Made by a program: the position numbers and the translations under genes
The notes under the pieces: model-generated
The model's input: only the letters and a program-made list of their open reading frames with translations
Database searches by the model: none
What the model was told of the DNA's origin: nothing
Shown: one piece after another, positions 1 through 7,185 of the stretch
Layout: the number at the start of each line of letters is the position of its first letter
How positions within the stretch are numbered: position 1 is the first letter of the stretch
Assembly: GCA_902478875.1 (NCBI GenBank)
Contig: CABSMZ010000035.1
Location: 1-13,476 of the forward strand
Length of the DNA stretch: 13,476 nt
Reading direction: 5' to 3'
Source: an uncultured Collinsella sp.
GTDB taxonomy: Bacteria; Actinomycetota; Coriobacteriia; Coriobacteriales; Coriobacteriaceae

Positions 1-42
1 CTCTCTCCGTCGTCGGCAGCGTCAGATGTGTATAAGAGACAG
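1..42. other. Residual Illumina Nextera adapter with i5 index (not genomic)
   Basis: Positions 10-42 match the 33-base Nextera read-1 transposase adapter exactly, including the 19-base Tn5 mosaic end at 24-42 (AGATGTGTATAAGAGACAG). The eight bases before it (2-9, TCTCTCCG) sit exactly where the i5 index lies in a dual-index Nextera construct, and from memory they match Nextera XT v2 index S511. Base 1 (C) fits the last base of the P5 stem. This is library sequence left at a contig end, so genomic sequence starts at about 43. The mosaic end does not indicate a natural Tn5 insertion, because the non-biological read-1 tag and index precede it. The adapter match is seen directly; the index name is recalled. 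Confidence 0.97.
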
Positions 43-605
43 GTATAGAGCTGCGTGGCACAACGACCGTGCACGGCAACTGCAGAGGCGCCCGCCCCTT
101 CAAGCATCTGGGCAAACGTTGCGGCGTTGCGGTCCTCGGCATAAAAACCCTTGCGGATCTTCACGGTCACGGGAACATGCGCCGCGCCCACCGCTGCCTC
201 GACAATCTTCTCGGCCAGGTCGGGCGTGCGCATAAGCGCCGAGCCTTCGCCCTTAGTAACGACCTTGCGAGCCGGACAGGCCATGTTGATATCAATCAAT
301 GACAGGCGATCGCCCACGCGTTCCTCGACGGCAGCGACCGCACTCGCAAACTGATCGGGCTTGGAACCAAAGAGCTGCACGCAAATCTGCTGCTCCTCGT
401 CGGCCGGCAACACCAGGCGCCACGTCTTGTTGCTGGCATAGGCAAGGCCCGCCACGCTCACCATCTCGCTGTAGGCAAGATTGGCACCGCGGCGGCGACA
501 CATGATGCGATAGGCAGGGTCGGTTACGCCCGCCATGGGAGCCATAAGGAACGGCTGCTTGGCATAGGCACCCAGCAGCCGCTTACTGTATTCAGAAAGC
601 GCCAT
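43..605 (-). CDS. dus: tRNA-dihydrouridine synthase (DusB-like), 3' end missing
   Basis: This is a flavin enzyme that reduces uridine to dihydrouridine in the D-loop of tRNA. The 187 native codons give the N-terminal part of the FMN-binding TIM barrel. Visible motifs are MAPMAGVTDPAYR (residues 21-33), INMACPARKVV (106-116) with the expected catalytic Cys110, VKIRKGF (148-154) with the conserved Lys149, and VHGR (178-181). Full-length family members are about 320-350 residues, so the end of the barrel and the C-terminal helical tRNA-binding domain are missing. The loss comes from the contig end at the adapter (1-42), not from a mutation. The reading frame stays open through the adapter, so an automatic call would add 14 false residues. 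The ATG at 605 lies 4 bases after the lepA stop, with AAGGTGG inside the lepA end as a possible ribosome site, so it is probably co-transcribed with lepA. The dusB subgroup is likely but not certain. Confidence 0.93.
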
Positions 606-609
606 GGAC

Positions 610-2421
610 CTACTCGTCCACCTTAAGAATCGCCATAAAGGCCTCCTGCGGGACCTCAACCGAGCCGATGGCCTTCATGCGCTTCTTGCCCTCTTTCTGC
701 TTCTCGAGCAGCTTGCGCTTACGCGAGATATCGCCGCCGTAGCACTTGGCAAGCACGTCCTTGCGACGCGCCTTGACGGTGGAACGGGCAATGATCTTGT
801 TGCCGATGGCACCCTGGATGGGCACCTCGAACAGCTGGCGCGGAATAATCTCCTTGAGCTTGTCGCACAGGCCGCGGGCAAGACCGTAGGCCTTGTCCTT
901 GTGGACGATAAACGACAGCGCGTCCACCTCGTCGCCCGAAAGCAAGATGTCGAGCTTCACAAGCTCGGATGGACGGTACTCGTTGAACTCGTAGTCGAGC
1001 GAGGCATAGCCCTTGGTACGGCTCTTGAGCTGGTCAAAGAAGTCCAAGATGAGCTCGGCGAGCGGCATATCGAAGCGCATCTCGACCGATTTGCTCGTCA
1101 GGTGGATCATGTCGGTCGTAACGCCGCGGTGCTCGATGGCGAGCTGCATGACGGCGCCCGTGTACTCAGGCGGGCAGATGATCTTTGCCTTGAGGTAGGG
1201 TTCCTCGATGCGCTCGATGCGCGTGGCCTCGGGAAGATCCTGCGGGCTGCGGACATCGATTATTTCGCCGTCGGTCTTGTAGACGTGATAGTCGACCGAG
1301 GGACTCGTGGCAATGAGGTCCAGGTTGAACTCGCGCTCCAGGCGTTCCTTGACGACTTCCATGTGCAGCAGACCCAGGAAGCCCACGCGGAAGCCAAAGC
1401 CGAGCGCCACCGAGGTCTCGGGCTCCCACACCAACGACGGGTCGTTGACGTGCAGCTTATCGAGCGCGTCACGCAGGTTCTCGTAGTCCTTGTTATCGAT
1501 CGGGAACAGGCCCGTATAGACCATGGGCTTGGCCTCGCGGTAGCCGGGAAGCGGCTCGGGGCAGGGATTCGACGCCCACGTGAGGGTATCGCCCACGCGA
1601 ACGGCCTCGGGGTCCTTCAGGCCCGTGACCACGTATCCGACCTCGCCGACCGTGAGCGCGTCGACCGGGGTCTCGGCGGGACGCTTGACGCCCACGCCAT
1701 CGACCAAAAAGTCGCCCTTTGCCTGCATCATGCGCAGCGTATCGCCCTTTTTGATGGAACCGTCAAAGACGCGAACCGTGGCGACGACGCCACGATACTC
1801 GTCGAAGTACGAATCCAGGATGAGTGCCTTGAGCGGCGCGTTCGCATCGCCCTTGGGCGGAGAGATCAAAAAGACAATGGACTCCAGCAGATCGTGGATG
1901 CCCTCGCCGGTCTTGCCCGAGACACACACGGCATCATCGGCAGGGATCGCCAGGTCATCCTCGATCTCGGTCTTAACCTCGTCGGGATGAGCCGAGGGCA
2001 GGTCGATCTTGTTGATGGCCGGCACAATGTCCAGATTGGCGTTCATGGCGAGCGTCGCGTTAGAGACGGTCTGCGCCTCAACGCCCTGCGTGGCGTCGAC
2101 AACGAGCACCGCGCCCTCACAGGCTGCCAGCGAGCGCGAGACCTCATAGGTAAAGTCCACGTGGCCCGGCGTATCGATCAGATTGAACTGATACGTCTCG
2201 CCATCGTCGGCGTCATAGGACACGCGAACGGCATTGGACTTGATCGTGATGCCGCGCTCGCGCTCGATATCCATGGTGTCGAGCAGCTGCGACTCCATGT
2301 CGCGTTCGTCGACGGTATGGGTGAGTTCGAGGATACGGTCACTGATCGTGGACTTGCCATGGTCGATGTGCGCAACGATTGAGAAGTTGCGGATGTGGGA
2401 AATGTCAATTGAAGTATTCAT
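610..2421 (-). CDS. lepA: Elongation factor 4 (LepA), ribosome back-translocase GTPase
   Basis: LepA is a translational GTPase that binds ribosomes, is proposed to back-translocate or rescue stalled complexes, and affects initiation. The 603-residue protein is close to the usual length of about 600. The G domain shows AHIDHGKST (residues 17-25, P-loop), RGIT (56-59), DTPGHVD (83-89, switch II) and NKID (137-140). EF-G-like domains follow, then the LepA-specific C-terminal domain ending with GSVEVPQEAFMAILKVDE. An in-frame ATG exists at 2481, but it lies inside the rpsT terminator hairpin and would add 20 atypical residues. The ATG at 2421 begins the familiar RNFSIVAHIDHGKST N-terminus. Only a weak ribosome site is visible, and a TAAGAT box ends 7 bases before this ATG (see findings). 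dus follows 4 bases after the TAG stop. Confidence 0.97.
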   Translation of the reverse strand: MNTSIDISHIRNFSIVAHIDHGKSTISDRILELTHTVDERDMESQLLDTMDIERERGITIKSNAVRVSYDADDGETYQFNLIDTPGHVDFTYEVSRSLAACEGAVLVVDATQGVEAQTVSNATLAMNANLDIVPAINKIDLPSAHPDEVKTEIEDDLAIPADDAVCVSGKTGEGIHDLLESIVFLISPPKGDANAPLKALILDSYFDEYRGVVATVRVFDGSIKKGDTLRMMQAKGDFLVDGVGVKRPAETPVDALTVGEVGYVVTGLKDPEAVRVGDTLTWASNPCPEPLPGYREAKPMVYTGLFPIDNKDYENLRDALDKLHVNDPSLVWEPETSVALGFGFRVGFLGLLHMEVVKERLEREFNLDLIATSPSVDYHVYKTDGEIIDVRSPQDLPEATRIERIEEPYLKAKIICPPEYTGAVMQLAIEHRGVTTDMIHLTSKSVEMRFDMPLAELILDFFDQLKSRTKGYASLDYEFNEYRPSELVKLDILLSGDEVDALSFIVHKDKAYGLARGLCDKLKEIIPRQLFEVPIQGAIGNKIIARSTVKARRKDVLAKCYGGDISRKRKLLEKQKEGKKRMKAIGSVEVPQEAFMAILKVDE

Positions 2422-2428
2422 GCGGACT

Positions 2429-2434
2429 ATCTTA
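2429..2434 (-). promoter_or_regulatory. Candidate -10 box for a leaderless lepA transcript
   Basis: TAAGAT fits the actinobacterial TANNNT -10 pattern and ends 7 bases before the lepA ATG, so transcription would begin at or next to the start codon. The site lies between the rpsT terminator and lepA, where little room remains for a conventional leader. No clear -35 box is present. This is an inference from spacing. Confidence 0.35.
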
Positions 2435-2446
2435 CCCGAGCGGTAC

Positions 2447-2484
2447 AAAAAATGGAGCCTGTTCCATAAAACAGGCTCCATTTA
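2447..2484 (-). terminator. Rho-independent terminator after rpsT
   Basis: A perfect 14-bp stem (2450-2463 with 2470-2483) closes a 6-base loop (2464-2469). On the minus strand it runs into six T residues at 2452-2447. It lies 33 bases after the rpsT stop codon and only 25 bases before the lepA start, so it should separate rpsT expression from lepA. Confidence 0.9.
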
Positions 2485-2517
2485 TGCGCGTAATCTGTTT
2501 GGTGTGAAATTTACAAC

Positions 2518-2784
2518 CTAGGCGTTGATGCTGTTCACGAGCTTGGCAAGACCGGACTTGCGGTTGGAAGCCTGGTTCTTGTGGATAACATGCTTGGCGG
2601 CAGCCATGTCGAGACGCTTAGTGACGGTCTTGAGGGCAGCCTGGGCCTTCTCGGCGTCGCCCTCGGCGACGGCGGACTGGACGTGCTTGGTCAGCGTCTT
2701 GAGCTCGGACTTGACAGCCTTGTTACGCATGCGAGCTGCCTCATTGGTGCGGATACGCTTCTTCTGAGACTTGATGTTTGCCAC
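2518..2784 (-). CDS. rpsT: 30S ribosomal protein S20
   Basis: S20 is a small helical protein that binds 16S rRNA in the body of the 30S subunit. From the GTG at 2784 the product is 88 residues and begins (M)ANIKSQKKRIRTNEAARMRN, the normal S20 N-terminus, followed by long Lys/Ala-rich helices and the conserved HKNQASNRKSGLAKLV end. A longer open frame starts at 2853 but adds 23 residues foreign to the family. The GTG is chosen because GAAAGGA (2800-2794) lies 9 bases upstream and the resulting N-terminus is canonical. The gene stands alone, with a candidate promoter at 2860-2868 and a strong terminator at 2447-2484, consistent with independent control of a ribosomal protein. Its leader would be about 70 bases. 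Confidence 0.96.
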   Translation of the reverse strand: MANIKSQKKRIRTNEAARMRNKAVKSELKTLTKHVQSAVAEGDAEKAQAALKTVTKRLDMAAAKHVIHKNQASNRKSGLAKLVNSINA

Positions 2785-2859
2785 TTCTGGAGTTCCTTTC
2801 GAGTTCCTTGCAAAAAATGTATGACACCTCTGAGACACGGTGAGGTCATGCAAGCGCCT

Positions 2860-2868
2860 ACTATAGCA
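2860..2868 (-). promoter_or_regulatory. Candidate extended -10 promoter of rpsT
   Basis: TGC followed by TATAGT on the minus strand is a good extended -10 element, placing the transcript start about 70 bases before the rpsT GTG. A consensus-like TTGACA occurs at 2903-2898, but the 32-base spacing is too long for it to pair with this -10 box. No well-spaced -35 box is evident. Confidence 0.55.
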
Positions 2869-2917
2869 CGCTCCCCCTCAAAGGGATAGAACGAATTTGT
2901 CAAATAGGCAGGTATCA

Positions 2918-3880
2918 TCACGATTTTCTCAAGATGTTCGTAATCCAGAGCAAAAGCGCGGTCTGAGAATCGGCCGAACCCTTGAGCGCGAGCTCCACAT
3001 CGACCGCACCCTCGAGCGCTGCGACGAGCTCTGCCATCGAAAAGCGACGTGCCCAGGTCAGGTGATTCTTGACCTGCCAGGACTGGAGCTTGAGCGTTGC
3101 GGCCAGCTCACGACCCTGTCCACGCGCATCGAGCGCCTTGGCGACGATAAGCTCGCGGATACGGCCGCACAGCAATGTGTAAGTCCACACGTAGCTCTTG
3201 GCGGGCAGCAGATTGAAGAGCTCGAGCGAGCGTCGCATGTCACGGGCCGAGACCGCATTGAGAAAGTCCCAAGGTTGAACCTCGGCCGTACGTACAATCC
3301 AGCGCTCAACGTCGGCAAGCTCAATCTGGGGCGCCTCGACCATCTGGGCAAGCTTAGCCAAGTCGTTATCGAGCATGCGAGTGTTTTCTCCCGAACGCGA
3401 GACGAGTTCCTCGGCGGCCGCCGTCGAGATCGACTTGCCGTGCTGCATCGCCATCTGCTGCACGCGGCGCGGTAGCTCCCAGCGCTTGGTGCCGGAGCAA
3501 TCGATCACGGCCTTCTTGTCGATCTTGGCGATCGCCTTATACAGGCGCGTGTTCTTGGCAAGCGAGTCGGCGATGATGAGGCAGACCGTTGTGGGGCTGG
3601 GACTTGCGAGGTACTCGACGAGCGGCTCCGAGACCGCCTTGGCGAGCTTTGAACAGCCGTCAAGGATTACCAGGCGAAACTCGCTGCCCATCGGAAAGGT
3701 GTTAAGCGATCCGATAATGGACTCGATATCGGGGTCCTTGGTCATGTCACGCTCGTCGAGGTTGAACTCGACCATACCCGACTTTTCCAGACGCGCTTTC
3801 ATACGCGAGACGGCGTGATCGCGCTTGACTCCGTCGGTACCGACGATCAGATATGCCGGCAGCAGACCGATTTCGGACAT
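2918..3880 (-). CDS. holA: DNA polymerase III, delta subunit
   Basis: Delta is the wrench subunit of the clamp loader, opening the beta sliding clamp during loading on DNA. The 320-residue product has the family pattern: N-terminal LLPAYLIVGTDGVKRDHAVSRMKARL without a functional P-loop, the mid-protein NDLAKLAQMVE segment, the DFLNAV and RRSLELFNLL helices, and a C-terminal collar region ending KGSADSQTALLLWITNILRKS. Overall conservation is low, as is normal for delta. Open-frame ATGs also occur at 3943 and 3922, but these lie in or upstream of the candidate promoter at 3921-3950. The ATG at 3880 has a strong GGGAGGGGAG ribosome site and starts the alignable region. The stop is 133 bases before rpsT. 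holA next to comEC and rpsT is a common arrangement. Confidence 0.92.
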   Translation of the reverse strand: MSEIGLLPAYLIVGTDGVKRDHAVSRMKARLEKSGMVEFNLDERDMTKDPDIESIIGSLNTFPMGSEFRLVILDGCSKLAKAVSEPLVEYLASPSPTTVCLIIADSLAKNTRLYKAIAKIDKKAVIDCSGTKRWELPRRVQQMAMQHGKSISTAAAEELVSRSGENTRMLDNDLAKLAQMVEAPQIELADVERWIVRTAEVQPWDFLNAVSARDMRRSLELFNLLPAKSYVWTYTLLCGRIRELIVAKALDARGQGRELAATLKLQSWQVKNHLTWARRFSMAELVAALEGAVDVELALKGSADSQTALLLWITNILRKS

Positions 3881-3920
3881 TGCGCTCCCCTCCCGCAGGC
3901 CTTCGTATTCGTTCCGTGCC

Positions 3921-3950
3921 ATTCTAGCCCAGGGGCCCACCACACGCCAA
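3921..3950 (-). promoter_or_regulatory. Candidate sigma70-type promoter of holA
   Basis: On the minus strand TTGGCG (3950-3945) is followed after 18 bases by TAGAAT (3926-3921). The predicted transcript start, near 3914, gives a leader of about 35 bases carrying the strong holA ribosome site. The promoter lies in the 78-base gap between comEC and holA. It implies that holA can be expressed apart from the competence genes. Confidence 0.55.
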
Positions 3951-3958
3951 CGACGTCG

Positions 3959-6262
3959 TCACGGTCGCTGGCATCGCATCGCAAAGCCATTCGCAGTTGG
4001 CGTGACGGTAATGTCGCCGTGTTCGATAGTGCACGCGAACACACCGCCCGCTTCCTTAACGGCATCGATGCAGGCATCGGACGGATGGCCGTATCGATTC
4101 CCCTCGCCCGCGCTCGCGAGGGAAAGCTCGGGCTTCAGGACGTCCAGCAACTCACCATCGACTGAAACCTTAGAGCCGTGATGCCCAAGTTTAAGTACAT
4201 CGATATCTCCCACTTCCTGCACGAATTCCCGTTCTTGATCGAGCTCGGCATCACCGGTGAGGAGCATACGCAGGCCCTTGCCTTCCTGAACATAAGAGAG
4301 CAGCAGGACAAGCGAGTCCTCATTTCCCTCGCCATCCACGGACTCGAATGGCCACATCACGCGGGCGCAAAATAAGCCGATGCCGACCGTATCCCCACGG
4401 CGCACCTGCCGATACTCCACGCCAGGTCGGTTCAATACCTCGGCAGGAGCATCCTCCAGCGCATCCGCCGCCACGGCAATCGTTCCGACCGAAAACTGCT
4501 CGAGCACGGCAGGCAGACCGCCCCAGTGGTCCTCATCCCAATGCGTCACAAAGACGGCATCGATATGGTGCACGTTATTGCGAACCAACGCCGCTACCAC
4601 GCGCTCGTCGAGCCCGCAGTCGACGAGCGCTACTGCGTCGCCCTGGCGGATAAGAATCGCATCCGCCTGGCCCACATCGAGCACCGTCACCGAAGGCGGC
4701 GCGAATCGATCCCAGTAGACGTACGGAATCGCAGCCAAGAGCACCAGGCATGCAAGCCCCACCGCCATAGGACGTGCGCGGGGACGCGGCCACCAGACCA
4801 GCAGAACCGCCAGCACACACGGCACTAGGTAAATCCACATGCTATCGGGCGGCACGCTCACGGATGCACCCGGCACGGCGGCAAACAACTGCTCAAAGAA
4901 CAGTGCGCAACGGGCGGCAATCATGGGCACAACGAGCGCCCAAGTCCGCAACGGCGCCACGAGCGAAAAGGGAACAAGCACGATCGACACAGCAAGCAGT
5001 ACGCTCACCACCGGACCGATGACCGCATTTGCCAGCGGAGCAATGAGCGAGAACGTACCGAAGGCGGGAATGGTAATGGGAAGAGTCGCCAGTTGCGAGC
5101 ACAGCGTGACAGAAAGCATGCTGGCGACGCCCGATGGCACACCCAGCTCACCCAAAGCGTAGGTCGAATAGGGGCAAAAGCACAGAATGGCTAAAACGCT
5201 GGCACATGAAAGCTGAAAGCCCATCTCGAACAGCACCGTCGGCCGCATTAGCACAAAGATGGACATGGTTACGAAGAGAGCCGATGCGCCGTGCCGGCGA
5301 CGCCCCGCGCCGTTTACGACAAGCGTCGCGAACACCATGCAGCACGCGCGCACGGCCGAGGGAGACGCGCCCGTAAAGGCAGCGTAGCCCACAAGCGTTA
5401 TCGCCAATATCGCCCGCTGAAGACCACGCGAACACCGAGTCTTTTGCAATACGCCCTCGATTACAAACCCCACGATAGCCAAATGGCTGCCCGAGACGGC
5501 GATAAGATGCGCCGTTCCCGTCACCGAAAACCAGTCGCCCGCCGGTTGGGCGCGCAGCTCGGCCGAACGACCGCAGACGACACCGGCTATGAGCGCACGC
5601 GCCTGGTCGGTCGCAGGCGCGATGGACGCAAGCAGCCCATTTCGCAGTCGAAGCAGCGGCCCCGGAAAGCCCTCATCGACCGACACAATCCGAACGGCTT
5701 GAACCTTGCGCACCTCGCCTCGGAGCACGCGCGATCGTCCATATGCATCGTTCTCAAAACGTGAAACGCGACCGATAACACGCGCGTGCGCCCCGACCTT
5801 GAGCTCGAGGTCGCACGATAGGCGAACCGTTGCCAAGTTCTTACCGTCCGCACGTGCCTCGCAGGTATAGGAATACACGTCGTCGTTTATGGATGGATCG
5901 CCCTGCACGACAAACTCGAGGCCGCTTGCCGCTCGACCGTCGAGCGCCTTCGAGGCGTTGAGCGCGCCCGCAGCCCACCACGCCGAGACGACCGCTCCCG
6001 CCACGAGACCAACGGACGCGGCATACAGCCACCGCTTCCAAGGAGCAAGCGGTGCACAAAATTGACCCAGCACAACGAATACCGCCGCCGCAACGGGAAT
6101 GGCCCATAGCAGCCCGACCGCCGGCGCCTGCTCCCTCAGCAGCGCATCAGCGGCCACGTTGAGCACCAAGGCGCAGCTCATACACACGCCGGCACACAGA
6201 GCCATCGTCCACGGCATCAAGGGCCGCGGAGGCATCACATGCTCGCGCTCTGTCGCACTCAT
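3959..6262 (-). CDS. comEC: ComEC/Rec2-family DNA uptake channel with metallo-beta-lactamase domain
   Basis: ComEC forms the inner-membrane channel through which single-stranded DNA enters during transformation. The 767-residue product has all the usual parts. N-terminal membrane segments lie at about 15-36 and 50-100, and a soluble OB-like region at about 115-195. The multi-spanning Competence domain covers about 220-490 and includes GTAHLIAVSGSHLAIVG (249-265). The C-terminal metallo-beta-lactamase-like domain covers about 524-767. The last has an intact metal site, HWDEDHWGG (574-582), plus TGDAE (669-673) and HHGS (694-697), so a nuclease role for it is plausible. The ATG at 6262 overlaps the comEA stop as ATGA, suggesting translational coupling. 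The alternatives at 6274 and 6235 cannot be excluded because no strong ribosome site is seen. It has no frameshift and is normal in length. Confidence 0.95.
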   Translation of the reverse strand: MSATEREHVMPPRPLMPWTMALCAGVCMSCALVLNVAADALLREQAPAVGLLWAIPVAAAVFVVLGQFCAPLAPWKRWLYAASVGLVAGAVVSAWWAAGALNASKALDGRAASGLEFVVQGDPSINDDVYSYTCEARADGKNLATVRLSCDLELKVGAHARVIGRVSRFENDAYGRSRVLRGEVRKVQAVRIVSVDEGFPGPLLRLRNGLLASIAPATDQARALIAGVVCGRSAELRAQPAGDWFSVTGTAHLIAVSGSHLAIVGFVIEGVLQKTRCSRGLQRAILAITLVGYAAFTGASPSAVRACCMVFATLVVNGAGRRRHGASALFVTMSIFVLMRPTVLFEMGFQLSCASVLAILCFCPYSTYALGELGVPSGVASMLSVTLCSQLATLPITIPAFGTFSLIAPLANAVIGPVVSVLLAVSIVLVPFSLVAPLRTWALVVPMIAARCALFFEQLFAAVPGASVSVPPDSMWIYLVPCVLAVLLVWWPRPRARPMAVGLACLVLLAAIPYVYWDRFAPPSVTVLDVGQADAILIRQGDAVALVDCGLDERVVAALVRNNVHHIDAVFVTHWDEDHWGGLPAVLEQFSVGTIAVAADALEDAPAEVLNRPGVEYRQVRRGDTVGIGLFCARVMWPFESVDGEGNEDSLVLLLSYVQEGKGLRMLLTGDAELDQEREFVQEVGDIDVLKLGHHGSKVSVDGELLDVLKPELSLASAGEGNRYGHPSDACIDAVKEAGGVFACTIEHGDITVTPTANGFAMRCQRP

Positions 6263-6972
6263 ACGCAGATGCAATCTTTGATTTTGGCAAGCTTCTTCTC
6301 GCCGATTCCCGACACACGCATCAGATCGTCAACCGAGGCAAAAGCACCGTTCTTTGTACGCTCATCGATAATCGACTGGGCCATGGAGGGGCCGATGCCC
6401 GAGAGCGTCTGCAGCTCTGCCGCGCTTGCCGTATTGATGTTGACTAGGCCCGTTGCGCCACTCACGCCCAATGATGCGGAAGCCCCACCATCAACACCGG
6501 CTTCCGCAATGGACGCCTGCTGCTCCCCTACCGTCGGAACATAGATTTTTTGTCCATCAGTGACCTTAGATGCCCGATTAAGTCCCGTAACGTCAGCCTC
6601 GGGCGCCAGCCCGCCAGCGGCATCGATCGCCTGGGATACCCGTGCCCCGTCTTTGAGCCTGTATACACCGGGCGACACAACGGCGCCATCGACATCGACA
6701 TAGACCTCTGCCGCGGCAGAAGCCTTAGTCGAAGAGCCTTCGGATGTCTTTCCGCTCGAAGCATCGCCGGATTCCGGCTCCACTAACGAGCCCGTACCAT
6801 CAGTGCGCTCAAACGACACACCGCCGGCACCGCCGCCAAGGTTCGCCATCGCCAAGCCGCTCGCCATCGCAATGACGCCCAGCATCGCCACCACCACAGC
6901 CTTATGACCGAGCAGCTTGCCTGCCCAGCGGTCCATCTTTTTGACCCGTTCGTGTTGTTCGCGCTGCGCCAT
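6259..6972 (-). CDS. comEA: ComEA-family membrane-anchored DNA receptor
   Basis: ComEA binds double-stranded DNA outside the membrane and passes it to the ComEC channel. The 237-residue product has a short cytoplasmic N-terminus and one membrane segment (about 24-43). A low-complexity Gly/Ser/Glu linker (44-88) follows, then an SLBB domain (89-146, VYVDVDGAVVSPGVYRL...), a second linker, and tandem helix-hairpin-helix DNA-binding motifs (174-237) containing LVNINTASAAELQTLSGIG and VSGIGEKKLAKI. It ends with an unusual short CICV tail. The ATG at 6972 is chosen because GGGAGG lies 7 bases upstream. An upstream in-frame start at 7050 would add 26 residues and lacks such a site. The stop overlaps the comEC start (ATGA), so the two are one unit. 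Confidence 0.95.
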   Translation of the reverse strand: MAQREQHERVKKMDRWAGKLLGHKAVVVAMLGVIAMASGLAMANLGGGAGGVSFERTDGTGSLVEPESGDASSGKTSEGSSTKASAAAEVYVDVDGAVVSPGVYRLKDGARVSQAIDAAGGLAPEADVTGLNRASKVTDGQKIYVPTVGEQQASIAEAGVDGGASASLGVSGATGLVNINTASAAELQTLSGIGPSMAQSIIDERTKNGAFASVDDLMRVSGIGEKKLAKIKDCICV

Positions 6973-7029
6973 AGCAAAACCTCCCAACAACATCGTGTCA
7001 GGAAAAGAGCCCTGCAACAGCCATGCTTC

Positions 7030-7064
7030 AAAACCGGTTTTCGCGGTCAAACCAAAAGCTGACC
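7030..7064. repeat. Palindrome and inverted repeat upstream of comEA
   Basis: A 12-bp perfect palindrome, AAAACCGGTTTT, occupies 7030-7041. Next to it, GGTCA (7045-7049) and TGACC (7060-7064) form a short inverted repeat around an A/T-rich centre. They lie 58-92 bases upstream of the comEA ATG, within the comEA-thiI gap (6973-7185), where I could not identify a convincing -35/-10 pair. They could be operator half-sites or chance; no regulator is assigned. Confidence 0.35.
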
Positions 7065-7142
7065 AAAACCTTGCACAAATCTGTCCATTTATTCAGGCAC
7101 ACGTCAGCAAATGAACACTTAGCCGCAAAATGCCCAGATAGC

Positions 7143-7175
7143 AAAAGACCGACGATGCAAGAGCATCGTCGGTCT
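7143..7175 (-). terminator. Rho-independent terminator after thiI
   Basis: A perfect 13-bp stem (7146-7158 with 7163-7175) with a 4-base loop is followed on the minus strand by TTTT (7146-7143). It begins 10 bases after the thiI stop and closes the mihF-gmk-rpoZ-thiI unit before the comEA leader. Confidence 0.88.
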
Positions 7176-7185
7176 ATGCACAAAT

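Noticed and set aside
24..42. A Tn5 mosaic end, suggesting a transposon insertion
   Set aside because: It is preceded by the synthetic read-1 tag and an index, has no partner end or transposase, and sits at the contig edge.
26..235. A small plus-strand frame starting MCIRDR
   Set aside because: Its start lies inside the sequencing adapter and the remainder is antisense to dus.
604..2382. A 592-codon plus-strand open frame
   Set aside because: It lies wholly antisense to lepA, has no family resemblance, and is explained by GC-rich codon bias that leaves few antisense stops.
2831..2853. GAGG/CCTC partial inverted repeat in the rpsT leader as an S20 autoregulatory structure
   Set aside because: The arms pair only with a two-base interruption, and I know of no matching S20 leader element.
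2898..2903. Consensus TTGACA as the -35 box of rpsT
   Set aside because: The distance to the TATAGT box is 32 bases, too long, and no suitable -10 hexamer lies 16-19 bases from it.
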